Assembly: GCF_001894865.1 (NCBI RefSeq) | Contig: NZ_BCXA01000037.1 | Location: forward strand, 1-46,915 | Length of the DNA stretch: 46,915 bases | DNA from: Rhodococcus maanshanensis NBRC 100610 | Lineage (GTDB): Bacteria > Actinomycetota > Actinomycetes > Mycobacteriales > Mycobacteriaceae | Direction: 5' to 3' | In this document: one piece after another, positions 7,510 to 16,291 of the stretch | Layout of the letters: each line of letters begins with the position of its first letter | Position numbering within the stretch: the first letter of the stretch is position 1 | Notes under the pieces: model-generated | The model's database searches: none | Told to the model about the DNA's origin: nothing | What the model saw: only the letters and a program-made list of their open reading frames with translations | Made by a program: the position numbers and the translations under genes

Positions 7510-8475
7510 TCACCCCTGCGCGGCGGGCACCCGCGTCGAGCCCGCATACGGACTCATCCGCAGCATGGCCCGCCGCGCGAACGGCCTGGCGAGCGGCATC
7601 AGGTGCCGCCGCCACCCGAGGGTCGCGGCGATGTCCGAGACGATGTCGTCGAAGACGCGACGCTGGTAGCCCAGCAGTCGCTGACCGGCCGCCGTGTCCA
7701 CCCAGTCGGTGGCGTAGACCTTGCCGCTGAACGCATCGTCCGGCAGCATGTCCAGGCCCATCGCGCCCAGCATCTCGGTCAGGAACTGCCGATAGGTGAT
7801 CTGACAGCCCGCACCGCCGCCGAGGAACAACACCCGGCCCCACACCGCCGGGGTCTCGAGGGCGTTCGCGACCGCGACCGCGGCGTCGTCGGGGTGCAGC
7901 ACCTCGATCCGGTTCTCCAGGCCGATCTCGAACATGATCGGGTCCGGCTTGCGCAGGCCCAGGATCGGGACATCGGCGAAGCGCGGGATGAACCAGTCCA
8001 GGCCGGACTCCCGCACCATGTCCTCGCCCTCGATCTTGTGCGCCGTGTACGCATCGGTGGCGACCCGGGGGTCGTCCACCCGCCGCGGCGGGTCCCGATC
8101 CAGCGTGTGGCCGTGCACGTCGAAGGTGGAGGCGAACAACAGCTTCGGCGGCCGCGGCTGGGCCAGGCAGGCGTCGACGACATTGCGGGTGCCGTCCACG
8201 TTGATCTGCCTGGCCAGCTCCGGATCGGCGTCGCTCGCGGGCGGGATCATCGCCGCCAGATGCAGCACCGCCTCGACGCCGGCGACGGCCGCCGCGACCA
8301 CCTCGGCGTCCCGGATGTCCCCCCACACCGCGTCCACCCCCGCGAACCCGCGCGCCCGGCGGCGGTCCTCGGGGGTGTCCAGCGCCAGGCATCTGACCCG
8401 GTGACCGCGGCGAAGCAACTCGGCGAGCACGTGCGAGCCGATGTTGCCGAACGCGCCGGTCAGCAGGAGGTTCAT
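7510..8475 (-). CDS. NAD-dependent epimerase/dehydratase (extended SDR)
   Basis: A 321-residue extended short-chain dehydrogenase. The N-terminal Rossmann motif is GAFGNIG (residues 7-13) and the catalytic YxxxK is Tyr143/Lys147 (DAYTAHK), with Ser116/Thr117 nearby. The substrate cannot be read from sequence. It is the last gene of a minus-strand unit with the DapB-fold dehydrogenase (ATGA overlap 8472-8475) and the SDR, so it probably acts on an intermediate of the same pathway. The unit is regulated by the divergent TetR. Confidence 0.82.
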   Translation of the reverse strand: MNLLLTGAFGNIGSHVLAELLRRGHRVRCLALDTPEDRRRARGFAGVDAVWGDIRDAEVVAAAVAGVEAVLHLAAMIPPASDADPELARQINVDGTRNVVDACLAQPRPPKLLFASTFDVHGHTLDRDPPRRVDDPRVATDAYTAHKIEGEDMVRESGLDWFIPRFADVPILGLRKPDPIMFEIGLENRIEVLHPDDAAVAVANALETPAVWGRVLFLGGGAGCQITYRQFLTEMLGAMGLDMLPDDAFSGKVYATDWVDTAAGQRLLGYQRRVFDDIVSDIAATLGWRRHLMPLARPFARRAMLRMSPYAGSTRVPAAQG

Positions 8476-9539
8476 GACCGGATGGTGCCCCGGCCGGCGA
8501 TCAACGGCAGGTCGAGCGCGGAAAGCAGTCCGGGCTTGGCGTCGCTGAGGAACGGGATCGCGTTGATGGCACGCATCCCGGTCGCCAGGCAGCCGCCGGT
8601 GATCGGGTTGTCGTCCAGTTCGCCGCGGAACACGGTCTCCTGGGTGATGTTCGGGCTGCCCTTGATGATCACGCGGTACACGTCGTTGTCCACCGAGGTG
8701 GCCCGCGGCCAGTGCGTGGCCGCGTCGTTGGTGATCCGGTTGACGTGCTCGATGACGATCTTCGCCTCGTCGCCAACCCAGCCGCGGATCTCGAATCGCA
8801 CCGCGGCGCAGTGGCCGGGTTCGATGACGCCGAACTTGTACTCGATCGGCTCGGTGGCCGCCCACTTCTCGTAGACGGTGTCGATCCGGTCCAGTTTCAC
8901 CCCAACCGCATCGGCGATCATCGGGATGGTGTGGCCCCACGCGAAGATCAGCACCTCCGGGATCTCCAGCACCGCAGCCTGTTCGATCGGCGCGCCGATA
9001 CCCATGGTCGGACCGTAGTCACCCTCGTAGGTGGCGTAGTCCAGCAGTTCCTGCACCCGCACGCTGTCGACCCGCCCGCAGACGCCCATCAGGGTCATCG
9101 GGAACAGATCGTTGGCGAAGCCGGGGTCGATGCCGGTGGTGAAGCAGGACTTTCCGCTCTCCTGGCAGGCCTGCTCGAGCGCGACCTTCATCTCCGGCGG
9201 GCACGGCTCGGGGTAGACCAGCGGCGTCATCGAGGTGGACACCACGTGCTTGCCGGAGCGCAGCGCCGCGGTCATGTTGTCGATGTTCTGCACCGCGTAC
9301 TCGGCGGTCGGGCCGTAGTAGGCGACGGCGTCGGCGTCCAGCCGAAGGACCGCCTCCCAGTCCGTTGTGGCGGCGAGACCCACCGGGTCCACACCGATCA
9401 GGGTGCCGACATCGACGCCGTCCTTGGCGGGGTCGTGCACGATGACGCCGACCAGTTCGAAGGCCGGGTGGTCGATCAGCTCGCGGATGACCAGCTTGCC
9501 GACGACGCCCGTACCCCAGACGATGACCTTGTGCTTCAT
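8472..9539 (-). CDS. DapB-N-domain NAD(P)H-dependent dehydrogenase (amine dehydrogenase-like)
   Basis: A 355-residue protein with an N-terminal dihydrodipicolinate-reductase-like Rossmann domain (VIVWGTGVVGKLVIREL, about residues 5-21) and a long C-terminal catalytic domain. The overall form resembles the NAD(P)H-dependent amine dehydrogenase family that includes 2,4-diaminopentanoate dehydrogenase; actinobacteria carry many uncharacterised copies often annotated as dihydrodipicolinate reductase. It is too long and too different to be DapB of lysine synthesis. The ATG at 9539 is the natural start of the Rossmann fold. It is translationally coupled to the epimerase and follows the SDR by 47 bp. 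Substrate unknown. Confidence 0.75.
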   Translation of the reverse strand: MKHKVIVWGTGVVGKLVIRELIDHPAFELVGVIVHDPAKDGVDVGTLIGVDPVGLAATTDWEAVLRLDADAVAYYGPTAEYAVQNIDNMTAALRSGKHVVSTSMTPLVYPEPCPPEMKVALEQACQESGKSCFTTGIDPGFANDLFPMTLMGVCGRVDSVRVQELLDYATYEGDYGPTMGIGAPIEQAAVLEIPEVLIFAWGHTIPMIADAVGVKLDRIDTVYEKWAATEPIEYKFGVIEPGHCAAVRFEIRGWVGDEAKIVIEHVNRITNDAATHWPRATSVDNDVYRVIIKGSPNITQETVFRGELDDNPITGGCLATGMRAINAIPFLSDAKPGLLSALDLPLIAGRGTIRS

Positions 9540-9586
9540 GCCTTGCTGCCTCTCAGAGATTGATGTGCATCAACGGGTTTCGCCCG

Positions 9587-10369
9587 TCAGCGGAAGTACT
9601 CGCCCGCGTTCACGAAAAGCGTCTGACCCGTCAGCATCCGGGCCCGGTCGGAGGCGAAGAACACCACCGAGTTGGCCACGTCGCCGTCGGCGGGCATCTC
9701 GCCCAGCGGCATGTTCGCGGTGATCTCGCCGATCACGGTCTCCTCGGAGACATCGCGCTGCTTGGCGGACAGCGCGACGTACAGCTCGATCGGCGGGCCC
9801 CACATCCAGGTGGGCACGACGGTGTTCACCCGGATCTTGTACGGGCCGAGCTCCTTCGCCAGCGACCACATCGCGGCATGGAGCGCACCCTTCGACGTGG
9901 CGTAGGCGGACTGCGGGAGCTGCGGATGGAACATCGCCTGCGAACCGATCAGCACCACCGACCCGCCCCGCTTCTTCAGCTCCGGCAGTGCCGCCTGGGT
10001 CAGGGTGAGCGTACCGATCACGTTGGCGTCGAGCATGGACTTCCATGCGTCCAGGTCGGCGCCCTCCAGCCCGCCGAAGACGTCCTCCTTCGCGGCCACG
10101 TTCACCAGGGCGTCTACTCCCCCGAAACGGTCGGCGGCCGTGCGGATCAGCTCCCCGCAGGCCTCCTTCTCGAGGATGTCGGTGACCGCGTACGCCACCC
10201 GCTCCCCGGTGGGGTCGACCTCCTCGGCGACCGCCTTGAGGTTCGCCTCGGTCCGCGCGCCGAGCACCACGTTCGCGCCGTCGCGGTACGCGGCCAGCGC
10301 GATCTCCCGCCCGAGGCCGTTGCCCACCCCCGAGACCACGACCGTCTTGCCCTCCAACAGCTCCGCCAT
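9587..10369 (-). CDS. Short-chain dehydrogenase/reductase (SDR)
   Basis: A 260-residue classical SDR. The cofactor motif GVGNGLG (14-20) and catalytic Ser143, Tyr156 and Lys160 (SAYATSK) are present; the usual NNAG is NVAAK (90-94). The frame stays open far upstream, but the ATG at 10369 has a GGAGGA site 7 nt before it and begins the Rossmann fold. It is the first gene of the three-gene oxidoreductase unit. The start lies 33 bp from the first of two identical-type palindromes shared with the divergent TetR gene. An alcohol or ketone catabolic step is likely; the substrate is unknown. Confidence 0.87.
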   Translation of the reverse strand: MAELLEGKTVVVSGVGNGLGREIALAAYRDGANVVLGARTEANLKAVAEEVDPTGERVAYAVTDILEKEACGELIRTAADRFGGVDALVNVAAKEDVFGGLEGADLDAWKSMLDANVIGTLTLTQAALPELKKRGGSVVLIGSQAMFHPQLPQSAYATSKGALHAAMWSLAKELGPYKIRVNTVVPTWMWGPPIELYVALSAKQRDVSEETVIGEITANMPLGEMPADGDVANSVVFFASDRARMLTGQTLFVNAGEYFR

Positions 10370-10401
10370 GTCAGCTTCCTCCGGTGTGATCCAGGCCATT
10401 A

Positions 10402-10418
10402 CGTAACGTCGAGTTACG
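10402..10418. promoter_or_regulatory. TetR operator copy 1: CGTAACGTCGAGTTACG
   Basis: Perfect 6-bp arms (CGTAAC/GTTACG) with a 5-bp centre lie between the divergent SDR and TetR genes. The same palindrome recurs 27 bp away at 10429. The first bases also form TTACGTAA (10399-10406). Confidence 0.75.
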
Positions 10419-10428
10419 ATTTTTGCAA

Positions 10429-10445
10429 CGTAACACCGAGTTACC
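10429..10445. promoter_or_regulatory. TetR operator copy 2: CGTAACACCGAGTTACC
   Basis: The second copy has the same arms and spacer length, with one mismatch in the last position. It ends 9 bp before the TetR start codon, so occupancy would block the regulator's own transcription. Two operators 27 bp apart fit cooperative binding by two TetR dimers controlling both directions. Confidence 0.72.
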
Positions 10446-10454
10446 CTGTTGACA

Positions 10455-11096
10455 ATGACTTCTGGCGAAGAGACAGCGGAGACGGACGGCGAGCGCAGGC
10501 GCGGCCGGCCGCGGAATCCGGCGATCGATGACGCTGCGCTTGCCGCGGCCAGGGAGCTGCTGGCCGAGACCGGTTGGGACCAGACCACGATGGTGGCGAT
10601 CGCCGAGCGCGCGGGCGTGGGCAAGCCCGCTCTCTATCGCCGCTGGCCGTCCAAGACGCACCTGGTGTTCGAGGCGATCTTCGGCTGGGTGGACGACGCC
10701 CCGCCCGTCGCCGACGCCGCCGATCCGGCGGAGTGGATCCGCCGGTCCTGCGCCTACACCCTCGAACTCTTCGGCAGGCCGGAGGTGAAGGCCGCGCTGC
10801 CCGGCCTGTTGGCCGCGTTCCGCGACCGCGAGGACCTGCTGACGACGCTGTGGACCGACTTCGGCGGGCCCGGCGTCGGGATGCTGGCCGACACCATGCG
10901 CCAGGACGGCTCGGATGACAAGGGACCGGGCGAGCGCGATGCCGCGGCACTGGACGCGCAGGCCACCATGCTGTTCATCGTCGGCGGCAGCATGGTGCTG
11001 CGACTGCTGATGGCCGACGACGCGGCCGAGTCGATCGCCGACCGGATGCCGGACATCCTGCTCGGCGGCGTGGCCGGTCGCCCACCTGCGCGGTAG
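10455..11096 (+). CDS. TetR-family regulator of the SDR operon
   Basis: A 213-residue repressor-type protein. A basic N-terminus (GERRRGRPRNP) precedes the helix-turn-helix (about residues 23-68: TMVAIAERAGVGKPALYRRWPSKTHL). The C-terminal domain is the ligand/dimer part. The ATG at 10455 is preferred; an in-frame TTG at 10449 is possible, and no ribosome-binding site is evident for either, which suggests a leaderless or weakly translated mRNA. Two copies of CGTAAC-N5-GTTAC lie directly upstream, so autoregulation and control of the divergent oxidoreductase operon are very likely. The inducer is probably that pathway's substrate. Confidence 0.88.
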   Translation: MTSGEETAETDGERRRGRPRNPAIDDAALAAARELLAETGWDQTTMVAIAERAGVGKPALYRRWPSKTHLVFEAIFGWVDDAPPVADAADPAEWIRRSCAYTLELFGRPEVKAALPGLLAAFRDREDLLTTLWTDFGGPGVGMLADTMRQDGSDDKGPGERDAAALDAQATMLFIVGGSMVLRLLMADDAAESIADRMPDILLGGVAGRPPAR

Positions 11097-11112
11097 GCGC
11101 GACCCGACATCG

Positions 11113-12288
11113 TCAGCGCAGCCGGGCGACCTCGGATCGGGCGAAGTCGGTGGCGGGGGTCTCGCGCCCGCCGTCTTCCGCGATCTGTTCGGCGAGTTCG
11201 CCCGCCGCGGTCAGCACGTGCCGGGCGCGCCTGCGGGCGGCGTGGTCACCCGCGGCCTTGACGAAGGCCTTGCGCTCACGGCCGGTGCCGCTCGCCGCGG
11301 CCAGTTCGGGTTCGGTGAGGACCCCGCGGTCGACCTCGGGGGCCAGGATCGCGCGAACCCAGGCACGCTCGGGCACGGCGGCCCGGCGCAGCCCGATCAC
11401 CAGCAGGGTGAACATCACGACCGGCACCAGGATCCAGACGCCGATCACGCCGAGGAGCGTGCCGTGCGACAGCGCGGCCGCACAGTCCCAGGCGCCGTGC
11501 AGCACCATGGCCGCCACCATGAGCGCCAGGCCACGGCCGATGCGGCGGGGCTCGTCCGGCCGGCCGATCAGCCACACCAGGCCCATGCAGAAGATCGCGC
11601 TGAAGACCGTGTGCGAGGCGATGCCGGTGGCGGCGCGCATGACGATCACCTGCACGACGGCGGGCCCCTGCTCGGCGCCGAACGCCCCGGCGGCGGCGGA
11701 GACCGCGTAGAGCAGATCCTCGAAGACCTGGAAACCGAGCCCGATGAAGGCGCCGATGATGGCCCCCTCGAAGGCGGTCCGCACCACCCGCGGCGCGAGC
11801 AGCAGGATCAGGACGAACCCGGCCCCCTTCGCGATCTCCTCGGTGAACGGCGCGGTCAACGCGGCGCTCCAGTCCAGGGCGAAGGCCTGGCCGTAGACCT
11901 TGGTGTAAATGGCACGGATCGGGTCGTTGGCGGCGATCACCATGCCGAAGGTCGCGCCGATGCCGCCCCAGAGGAAGGCCAGCACGCGCACCTTGACGGG
12001 CACGCTCCTGAACCGGTCGACATGGCTGATGATCAGCCAGAACGGCACCGTGTAGAGGGAGAACACGATCACCCCCGAGACCAGCGCGGTGGTCAGCACG
12101 GGCGCTCCGGGGACCAGGTTCTGCAGCAGCCGGACCACACCTGCCGCCATGATCAGCCAGTACACCCAGAACGCGAGGTTGCGCGGCTGGTAGATCCGGT
12201 ACGGGCGGCCGTATCCGGACCGCGCGATCGCGGTCAGTTGGCGCTGCTTGTCCACATCCGGGGTGGCGTCACCTGTCAGTGCGGTCAT
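11113..12288 (-). CDS. PrsW-family intramembrane metalloprotease-like protein
   Basis: A 391-residue multi-pass membrane protein of the CPBP/PrsW group (in Bacillus, PrsW does site-1 cleavage of an anti-sigma factor). The hallmark motifs are visible: EE-x-x-K (Glu150-Glu151, Lys154, in PFTEEIAKG), F-x-x-x-E (GFQVFEDLLY, about 185-194), and two conserved His blocks (HTVFSAIF and HGAWD). A cytoplasmic C-terminal tail of about 70 residues is charged. GTG/ATGA-style coupling (12285-12288) to the upstream single-pass membrane protein suggests that neighbour is a partner or substrate. No anti-sigma factor is seen nearby. Confidence 0.8.
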   Translation of the reverse strand: MTALTGDATPDVDKQRQLTAIARSGYGRPYRIYQPRNLAFWVYWLIMAAGVVRLLQNLVPGAPVLTTALVSGVIVFSLYTVPFWLIISHVDRFRSVPVKVRVLAFLWGGIGATFGMVIAANDPIRAIYTKVYGQAFALDWSAALTAPFTEEIAKGAGFVLILLLAPRVVRTAFEGAIIGAFIGLGFQVFEDLLYAVSAAAGAFGAEQGPAVVQVIVMRAATGIASHTVFSAIFCMGLVWLIGRPDEPRRIGRGLALMVAAMVLHGAWDCAAALSHGTLLGVIGVWILVPVVMFTLLVIGLRRAAVPERAWVRAILAPEVDRGVLTEPELAAASGTGRERKAFVKAAGDHAARRRARHVLTAAGELAEQIAEDGGRETPATDFARSEVARLR

Positions 12289-12953
12289 TCGCCGGCCTCC
12301 TGGCGCTCGAACCGGATGCTGCCCAGCGTCGCCTCGACGTCGGCGTTGTCGGCGATGACATCGCCTGGCAGTCCCGCCGCGGTGATCGTGACGGCGGTCC
12401 CGTCGTCCACGAAGGCCGCCAGGAACCCCTCCCGGTTGGGCTCGGTGAACTTCTCGATCACGCCGCGCGTGCCCGCGGTCGAGTAGATCTCCCGCCGGTC
12501 CCCGGTGAGCCGCAGCCCCTCCGCGCGATTCATCCCCTCGCTGCGTCCGGCGGCCTCGTCGAGCAGCGCATCGACCGACCCGCTGAAGTCGGAGGCGTGC
12601 ATCGAGAGAACCATCGTCCCGCTGCCGAACACCGCGTCGGCGCCCTTGATGCCACTCGTGGTGGTGTCGGTCGTGCGCAGGCCGGACACGAGATTCCACC
12701 CGTCCGGCGGGTCCACGGTCACACCCTCCTTGAGCACCAGCACCTCCCCCGCCGCGACCGGGTCGTCGTAGGCGATCGACCGGTCGATCGCAGGGACGAC
12801 GGTGGCGTACAGGAACGCCAGCACGAGAATTCCCATGGCGGGCAACAGGGTTCGGCGATCGAGGCCGAGGATCCGGCGATCGACCGGTACCCAGTCGTCC
12901 CGTTCCTCTCGCGGCACCGGGTCGCGGTGGTGGCGGGTCGCTGCGTCGGTCAT
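12285..12953 (-). CDS. Membrane-anchored extracytoplasmic protein of unknown function
   Basis: A 222-residue protein not recognised by family. The cytoplasmic N-terminus (about 1-35) is charged, one transmembrane helix follows (about 36-56, LLPAMGILVLAFLYATVVPAI), and the remaining 165 residues are predicted extracytoplasmic with a mixed alpha/beta pattern. No lipobox or cysteine pair is seen. It overlaps the PrsW-like protease gene by 4 bp and follows ptrB by 29 bp. Type II membrane topology and coupling to an intramembrane protease make it a reasonable candidate substrate or adaptor, but this is inference. Confidence 0.6.
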   Translation of the reverse strand: MTDAATRHHRDPVPREERDDWVPVDRRILGLDRRTLLPAMGILVLAFLYATVVPAIDRSIAYDDPVAAGEVLVLKEGVTVDPPDGWNLVSGLRTTDTTTSGIKGADAVFGSGTMVLSMHASDFSGSVDALLDEAAGRSEGMNRAEGLRLTGDRREIYSTAGTRGVIEKFTEPNREGFLAAFVDDGTAVTITAAGLPGDVIADNADVEATLGSIRFERQEAGE

Positions 12954-12982
12954 GGGATGACGGTAGTCCTTACACCGGCGAA

Positions 12983-15124
12983 CTACCCCGCAGCACCAGC
13001 CGTGTCGAGCACCCAGGCGTACTCGAACGCGACCTCTTTCCACTTCTCGTACCGACCGCTGACGCCGCCGTGACCGGCACTCATCTCGGTCTTGAGCAGC
13101 AGCGGCGCGTCACCCGTCTTCGTCGCCCGCAGCGCGGCCACCCACTTGGCCGGCTCGACGTACAGCACCCGGGTGTCGTTGATGCTGGTGATCGCGAGGA
13201 TCGCCGGGTAGTCCTTGGCCGCGACGTTCTCGTAGGGGCTGTAGGACCTCATGTACTCGTAGACGTCCTTGTCCGCCAACGGGTTCCCCCACTCGTCCCA
13301 TTCGATCACCGTCAGCGGCAGCGAGGGGTCGAGGATCGAGGTGAGCGGGTCGACGAACGGCACGTTCGCCAGGATGCCCGCGAACAACTCCGGTGCCAGG
13401 TTCGCGACCGCACCCATCAGCAGTCCGCCTGCGCTGCCGCCGTCCGCGACCAGCTGCGCAGGCGTGGTGCGGCCGGCGTCGATGAGGTGGCGTGCGCAGT
13501 CGACGAAGTCGGTGAAGGTGTTCTTCTTCGTCAGCATCTTGCCGTTGTCGTACCAGTGCCTGCCCATCTCACCGCCGCCGCGCACGTGCGCGACCACGAA
13601 CACCACGCCGCGGTCGAGCAGCGAGAGCCGGGCCACCGAGAAGCCCGGGTCCATGCTGGACTCGTAGGACCCGTAGCCGTAGAGCAGCATCGACGCGGGC
13701 GCCGTCACACCCTTGCGCTGCACGATCGAGATCGGGATCTTGGTCCCGTCCGCCGCGGTGGCCCAATCCCGGTGCTGCTCATAGTCGTCGGGGTCGTAAC
13801 CGCCGAGCACCGGCTGCGACTTGCGCAGCATCAGCTCGCCGGTCGCCACGTCGTAGTCGTACACCCGGCTGGGCGTGATGAACGAGGTGAAGCCGAGCCG
13901 CAGCAGCGGGCCCGTCCACTCCGGGTTGGACCCGGCGCCGACCGAGTACAGCTCCTCGGCGAACTCGAGCTCGCGCAGCTCGCCGTAGCCGTCTGCGGTC
14001 AACGGCCACACCGCGAGCCGGGTCAGCGCCTCGCGCCGGTAGCTCAGCACCAGGTGACCGGCGAACGCCTCGGCATCCTCGAGCCGGACATCCTCGCGCG
14101 GCGCGAGCAGGGTGCGCTGGTCGGTCGGGTCGGCCACCGGGGCGTCGACCAGGGTGAAGTTCTCCGCCTTCACCCCGTCCACGTCGCCGTTGTGCAGGAT
14201 CAGGAACCGGTCCTCGCCCGCGACGACCGCGTGCTCGACGCTGTACTCGACGCCGTCGACGCGGGGCAGCACCACCCGGAACTCGCCCTCGGGGTCGTCC
14301 GACTCGAGACAGCGGATCTCCGAGGTGATCTTGGAGCCGATCCAGATCATCAGGTACTTCTCGCTCCGGGTGGACCCGAAGCCGACCCAGAACCGCTCGT
14401 CGGGCTCGTGGAAGACCTTGACGTCCTCGGACTGCGCGGTGCCCAGCTTGTGCCGCCAGACGGTGTCGGGCCGCCAGGCTTCGTCCACCGTCATGTAGAA
14501 GACGTGCTCGTTGTCCACGGACCAGGTGGCGCCGGGCGCGGTGCCGGGGATCTCGTCGGCGAGCAACTCTCCGGTGCGCAGGTCCTTGAACCGCAGGGTG
14601 TACCGCTCGTCGCCCTCGGTGTCCACGGAGTACGCCAGCAGATCGCCGTCGAGGGTGACCGAGAACGCACCGAGCGAGAAGAAGTCGTGCCCCTCCGCGA
14701 GCAGGTTGCTGTCGAGCAGCACCTGCTCACCCTCGATCTCGGTGTCGGTGGAGAGCACCGGCGGGGTCCAGTCGTCCGGGCCGGAGATCGGGCACCGGCA
14801 CTGCACGCCGTACTGCTTGCCCTCGAAGCTGCGGGAGTAGTACCACCACTGGCCCATCCGGGACGGCACCGACAGATCGGTCTCCTGGGTGCGGGCCTTG
14901 ATCTCCTGGAAGATCTTTTCCCGCAACGGCGCGAGGTGCTCGGTCTGCTGCTCCGTGTAGGCGTTCTCCGCCTCGAGGTACGCGCGCACCTCGGGGTCGT
15001 CCTTCTCGCGCAGCCACTCGTAGTTGTCGACGAAGGTGTCGCCGTGGTGGGTGCGCTCGAGGGGGACCTTCTTGGCGACCGGGGCTGCGATGGGGCTGCT
15101 GACCGGGGTGACGGACGAAGTCAT
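12983..15124 (-). CDS. ptrB: Oligopeptidase B (protease II, S9A family)
   Basis: A 713-residue cytoplasmic serine peptidase cutting short peptides after Arg or Lys. An N-terminal beta-propeller (about 70-420) gates the active site and an alpha/beta-hydrolase domain follows. The triad can be assigned: Ser564 in GGSAGGLLMG, Asp650 in INDTRVLY and His685 in SAGHGGVSGR. Unlike M. tuberculosis, where the gene is split (ptrBa/ptrBb), it is one intact frame. It follows purC by 37 bp on the same strand, the same order as Rv0780-Rv0782, so co-transcription is likely. Confidence 0.93.
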   Translation of the reverse strand: MTSSVTPVSSPIAAPVAKKVPLERTHHGDTFVDNYEWLREKDDPEVRAYLEAENAYTEQQTEHLAPLREKIFQEIKARTQETDLSVPSRMGQWWYYSRSFEGKQYGVQCRCPISGPDDWTPPVLSTDTEIEGEQVLLDSNLLAEGHDFFSLGAFSVTLDGDLLAYSVDTEGDERYTLRFKDLRTGELLADEIPGTAPGATWSVDNEHVFYMTVDEAWRPDTVWRHKLGTAQSEDVKVFHEPDERFWVGFGSTRSEKYLMIWIGSKITSEIRCLESDDPEGEFRVVLPRVDGVEYSVEHAVVAGEDRFLILHNGDVDGVKAENFTLVDAPVADPTDQRTLLAPREDVRLEDAEAFAGHLVLSYRREALTRLAVWPLTADGYGELRELEFAEELYSVGAGSNPEWTGPLLRLGFTSFITPSRVYDYDVATGELMLRKSQPVLGGYDPDDYEQHRDWATAADGTKIPISIVQRKGVTAPASMLLYGYGSYESSMDPGFSVARLSLLDRGVVFVVAHVRGGGEMGRHWYDNGKMLTKKNTFTDFVDCARHLIDAGRTTPAQLVADGGSAGGLLMGAVANLAPELFAGILANVPFVDPLTSILDPSLPLTVIEWDEWGNPLADKDVYEYMRSYSPYENVAAKDYPAILAITSINDTRVLYVEPAKWVAALRATKTGDAPLLLKTEMSAGHGGVSGRYEKWKEVAFEYAWVLDTAGAAG

Positions 15125-15161
15125 GCGCCCAGCCTAGGCGGTGCGTGCCGCGCCGTGACGG

Positions 15162-16055
15162 CTACACCGGGGTCTGGACCCAGTCGTCGAAGGACAGCCC
15201 GGAGATGCGCTCGTAGGCCTCGATGTACCGGGCCCGGGTCGCGTCGACGATCTCCTGGGGCAGCGGCGGCGGGGGCGTGTCGCCCGCGCGGTCCCAGCCG
15301 GACTCGGGGCCGGTGAGCCAGTTGCGGACGAACTGCTTGTCGAAGCTCGGCTGCACCCGGCCCGGCTCGTAGCCGTCGGCGGGCCAGTACCGGGAGGAGT
15401 CGGGGGTGAGCACCTCGTCGGCGAGGACCAGGTTGCCGTCGGAGTCGAGGCCGAACTCGAACTTGGTGTCGGCCAGGATGATGCCCCGGTCCGCGGCGAA
15501 GCTGGCCGCACGGAAGTAGATGTCGAGGGTGTCCTCGCGAAGCTTGACCGCCAGCTCCTGACCGATCTGGTCGACCACGGTCGCGAAGTCGACGTTCTCG
15601 TCGTGCTCGCCGAGCACCGCCTTGGTGGCCGGGGTGAAGATCGGCTCGGGCAGCTTGCTGGCCTCGACGAGACCCTCGGGCAGCTCGACGCCGCAGACGG
15701 CGCCGGTGCGCTGGTAGTCGGCGAGCCCGGACCCGGTGAGGTAGCCACGGGCCACGCACTCGACAGGCACCATGTTCAGCTTGCGCACCACGAGGGCGCG
15801 ACCGAGCACCTCGGCCGGGATCCGCTCGTCGTCGGGCGCACCGGCCAGGTGGTTGCTGCCGCCGAGTTCCTCGAAGAAGAACACGCTCATCGCGGTGAGC
15901 ACGCGACCCTTGTCGGGGATCGGGGTGCTCAGCACATGGTCGTAGGCGGAGATCCGGTCGCTCGCGACCAGCAGCAGGTGCTCGTCGTCGATCGTGTAGA
16001 GGTCGCGGACCTTGCCGCCGGCCAGGTGGGCGTAGTCGGAGAGTGAGGGGCGCAC
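15162..16055 (-). CDS. purC: Phosphoribosylaminoimidazole-succinocarboxamide synthase (SAICAR synthase)
   Basis: A 297-residue enzyme joining CAIR and aspartate with ATP in de novo purine synthesis. Family blocks visible include [26 protein letters not shown] near the N-terminus (nucleotide-binding loop), then [15 protein letters not shown] (about 97-111) and the C-terminal DTKFEFG. Length is standard. It heads a minus-strand run with ptrB, and a cobalamin riboswitch starts about 80 bp upstream in the opposite direction, so the two promoters must lie in that short gap. Confidence 0.96.
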   Translation of the reverse strand: MRPSLSDYAHLAGGKVRDLYTIDDEHLLLVASDRISAYDHVLSTPIPDKGRVLTAMSVFFFEELGGSNHLAGAPDDERIPAEVLGRALVVRKLNMVPVECVARGYLTGSGLADYQRTGAVCGVELPEGLVEASKLPEPIFTPATKAVLGEHDENVDFATVVDQIGQELAVKLREDTLDIYFRAASFAADRGIILADTKFEFGLDSDGNLVLADEVLTPDSSRYWPADGYEPGRVQPSFDKQFVRNWLTGPESGWDRAGDTPPPPLPQEIVDATRARYIEAYERISGLSFDDWVQTPV

Positions 16056-16134
16056 ACCGGCACCCTATCGGGTCACTCCCGGGGCGATTCGGGGGCGATC
16101 GCCGACCACGGGCATTGGTCTATCCTTCAACCGT

Positions 16135-16291
16135 TGTCGCGGTGTTCGGGAAGTCCGGTGCAAAGCCGGCGCGGTACTCGCCACTGTGAGCAGGTACGTC
16201 GGCTACTCGGGGTCAATCCCAGCCACTGGATGCGCATGCGTCCGGGAAGGCGTAGCCGGCGGCCATCCCTGCCGAGCCAGGAGACCGGCCG
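16135..16291 (+). ncRNA. Cobalamin (B12, AdoCbl-type) riboswitch
   Basis: Conserved aptamer blocks occur in the right order: GGGAAGTCCGGTGCAAAGCC early (from about 16148), then GCCACTGTGA (16190-16199), AGCCACTGGATGCG (16221-16234), GGGAAGGCG (16244-16252), and the B12 box GCCGAGCCAGGAGACC (16271-16286). The RNA lies in the leader of the transporter operon. A ribosome-binding sequence sits about 35 nt beyond the B12 box, so control is probably at translation initiation, with high B12 shutting the operon. Exact 5' and 3' edges are approximate. Confidence 0.95.

Noticed and set aside
9560-9573. TTGATG-TG-CATCAA inverted repeat between the SDR and DapB-fold genes.
   Set aside because: It is short and in a 47-bp gap inside a likely operon. 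It is not strong enough for a terminator and no second copy was found.
13070-15316. A 748-codon plus-strand open frame opposite ptrB and purC.
   Set aside because: It is the complement of two clearly conserved enzymes, and its translation is Arg/Val/Gly/Gln-rich without any family features. High-GC DNA commonly gives such antisense frames.
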